From Pseudomonadota bacterium (GTDB lineage: Bacteria > Pseudomonadota > Alphaproteobacteria > Rhizobiales > Tepidamorphaceae), in contig JAEYRQ010000358.1 of the NCBI GenBank assembly GCA_023435545.1, positions 1-6,464 on the forward strand: a DNA stretch of 6,464 nucleotides, in the 5' to 3' direction. This document shows positions 6,248 to 6,464 of this stretch, piece by piece. A program made the position numbers and the translations under genes. The stretch's first letter is position 1. The number at the start of each line of letters is the position of its first letter. The notes under the pieces are model-generated. The model ran no database searches, had not been told where the DNA came from, and saw only the letters and a program-made list of their open reading frames with translations.

Positions 6248-6323
6248 GGGCCCGTAGCTCAATGGTTAGAGCCGGCCGCTCATAACGGTCTGGTTGCAGG
6301 TTCGAGTCCTGCCGGGCCCACCA
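6248..6323 (+). tRNA. tRNA with CAT anticodon, probably tRNA-Ile2 (lysidine type)
   Basis: A complete 76-base cloverleaf can be drawn by eye. The acceptor GGGCCCG (6248-6254) pairs with CGGGCCC (6313-6319). The D stem is GCTC/GAGC (6257-6260, 6269-6272), and the anticodon stem is GGCCG/CGGTC (6274-6278, 6286-6290, one G-T pair) around the loop CTCATAA, with CAT at 6281-6283. The T stem is GCAGG/CCTGC with loop TTCGAGT (6301-6307). Discriminator A (6320) is followed by encoded CCA (6321-6323). CAT can mean initiator Met, elongator Met or Ile2, in which C34 becomes lysidine and reads AUA. A normal first base pair (G-C) and the absence of the GGG/CCC anticodon-stem pairs exclude the initiator. 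The D-arm and anticodon region resemble E. coli ileX as I remember it, so Ile2 is favoured over elongator Met. Confidence 0.93.
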
Positions 6324-6464
6324 ATTTCCGACAATGACTCGCGTGTTGTCTTGCGGATTGCGATCTGGTCCATCGAACCTGTCGCTGAAGAACCAGATTC
6401 ACCCAGGCCAGCACATGCGGTAGTCAATCGTGACAGGGCTCTTCCGCAGGGTGGAGTCCGGTGC
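6324..6464. other. Unassigned region downstream of the tRNA
   Basis: These 141 bases are visibly less GC-rich than the neighbouring operon and hold no feature I can name. On the minus strand a frame open from the window edge stops at TGA (6401-6399), giving 21 residues ending in TIDYRMCWPG; 18 of its 21 codons end in G or C. It may be the C-terminus of a gene lying mostly to the right. The 3' end of a tRNA is a common integration site, so an element boundary here is possible, but neither a repeat of the tRNA end nor an integrase is in view. Confidence 0.25.

Overview
The window looks like chromosomal DNA from a high-GC alphaproteobacterium. The recognisable genes have strong G/C third-position bias, the SIMPL-domain protein resembles the Brucella BP26/Omp28 type in length and layout, and a tRNA gene with encoded CCA lies near the right end. 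The genus cannot be fixed from the sequence alone. No CRISPR array, complete insertion sequence or rRNA is visible.

Left part (1-2258). The C-terminal end of an unidentified gene enters from the left edge and stops at 90. A stretch of about 200 bases without an obvious gene follows, containing a symmetrical 30-bp dyad, and then a possible 28-residue membrane or secreted peptide (294-380). Converging on it from the minus strand is an orphan gene of 624 codons (384-2258). It encodes four probable membrane helices followed by about 500 soluble residues that I do not recognise. The part encoding the soluble region is far more AT-rich than everything around it, which is the clearest sign of foreign or mosaic DNA here.

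Centre (2259-4608). A 243-base divergent spacer holding a strong inverted repeat leads to an MFS transporter of the metabolite:H+ symporter (ProP/KgtP/citrate symporter-like) group. The transporter converges, across a GC-rich hairpin, on a periplasmic SIMPL/DUF541 (YggE/BP26-like) protein read from the minus strand.

Right part (4609-6464). A divergent spacer with a promoter candidate and two inverted repeats precedes a tightly coupled two-gene operon: an ArsR-type repressor without the usual metal-site motif, then, overlapping by ATGA, a protein made of two SRPBCC/AHSA1 domains. The usual reading of this pair is a repressor controlling itself and a small-ligand-binding or stress-related START-like protein. 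A CAT-anticodon tRNA, most likely the lysidine-type isoleucine tRNA, follows with its own probable promoter. The last 141 bases are lower in GC and unassigned.

Apart from the ArsR/SRPBCC operon, the genes do not form an evident pathway. The least explained items are the orphan membrane protein and the small dyads.
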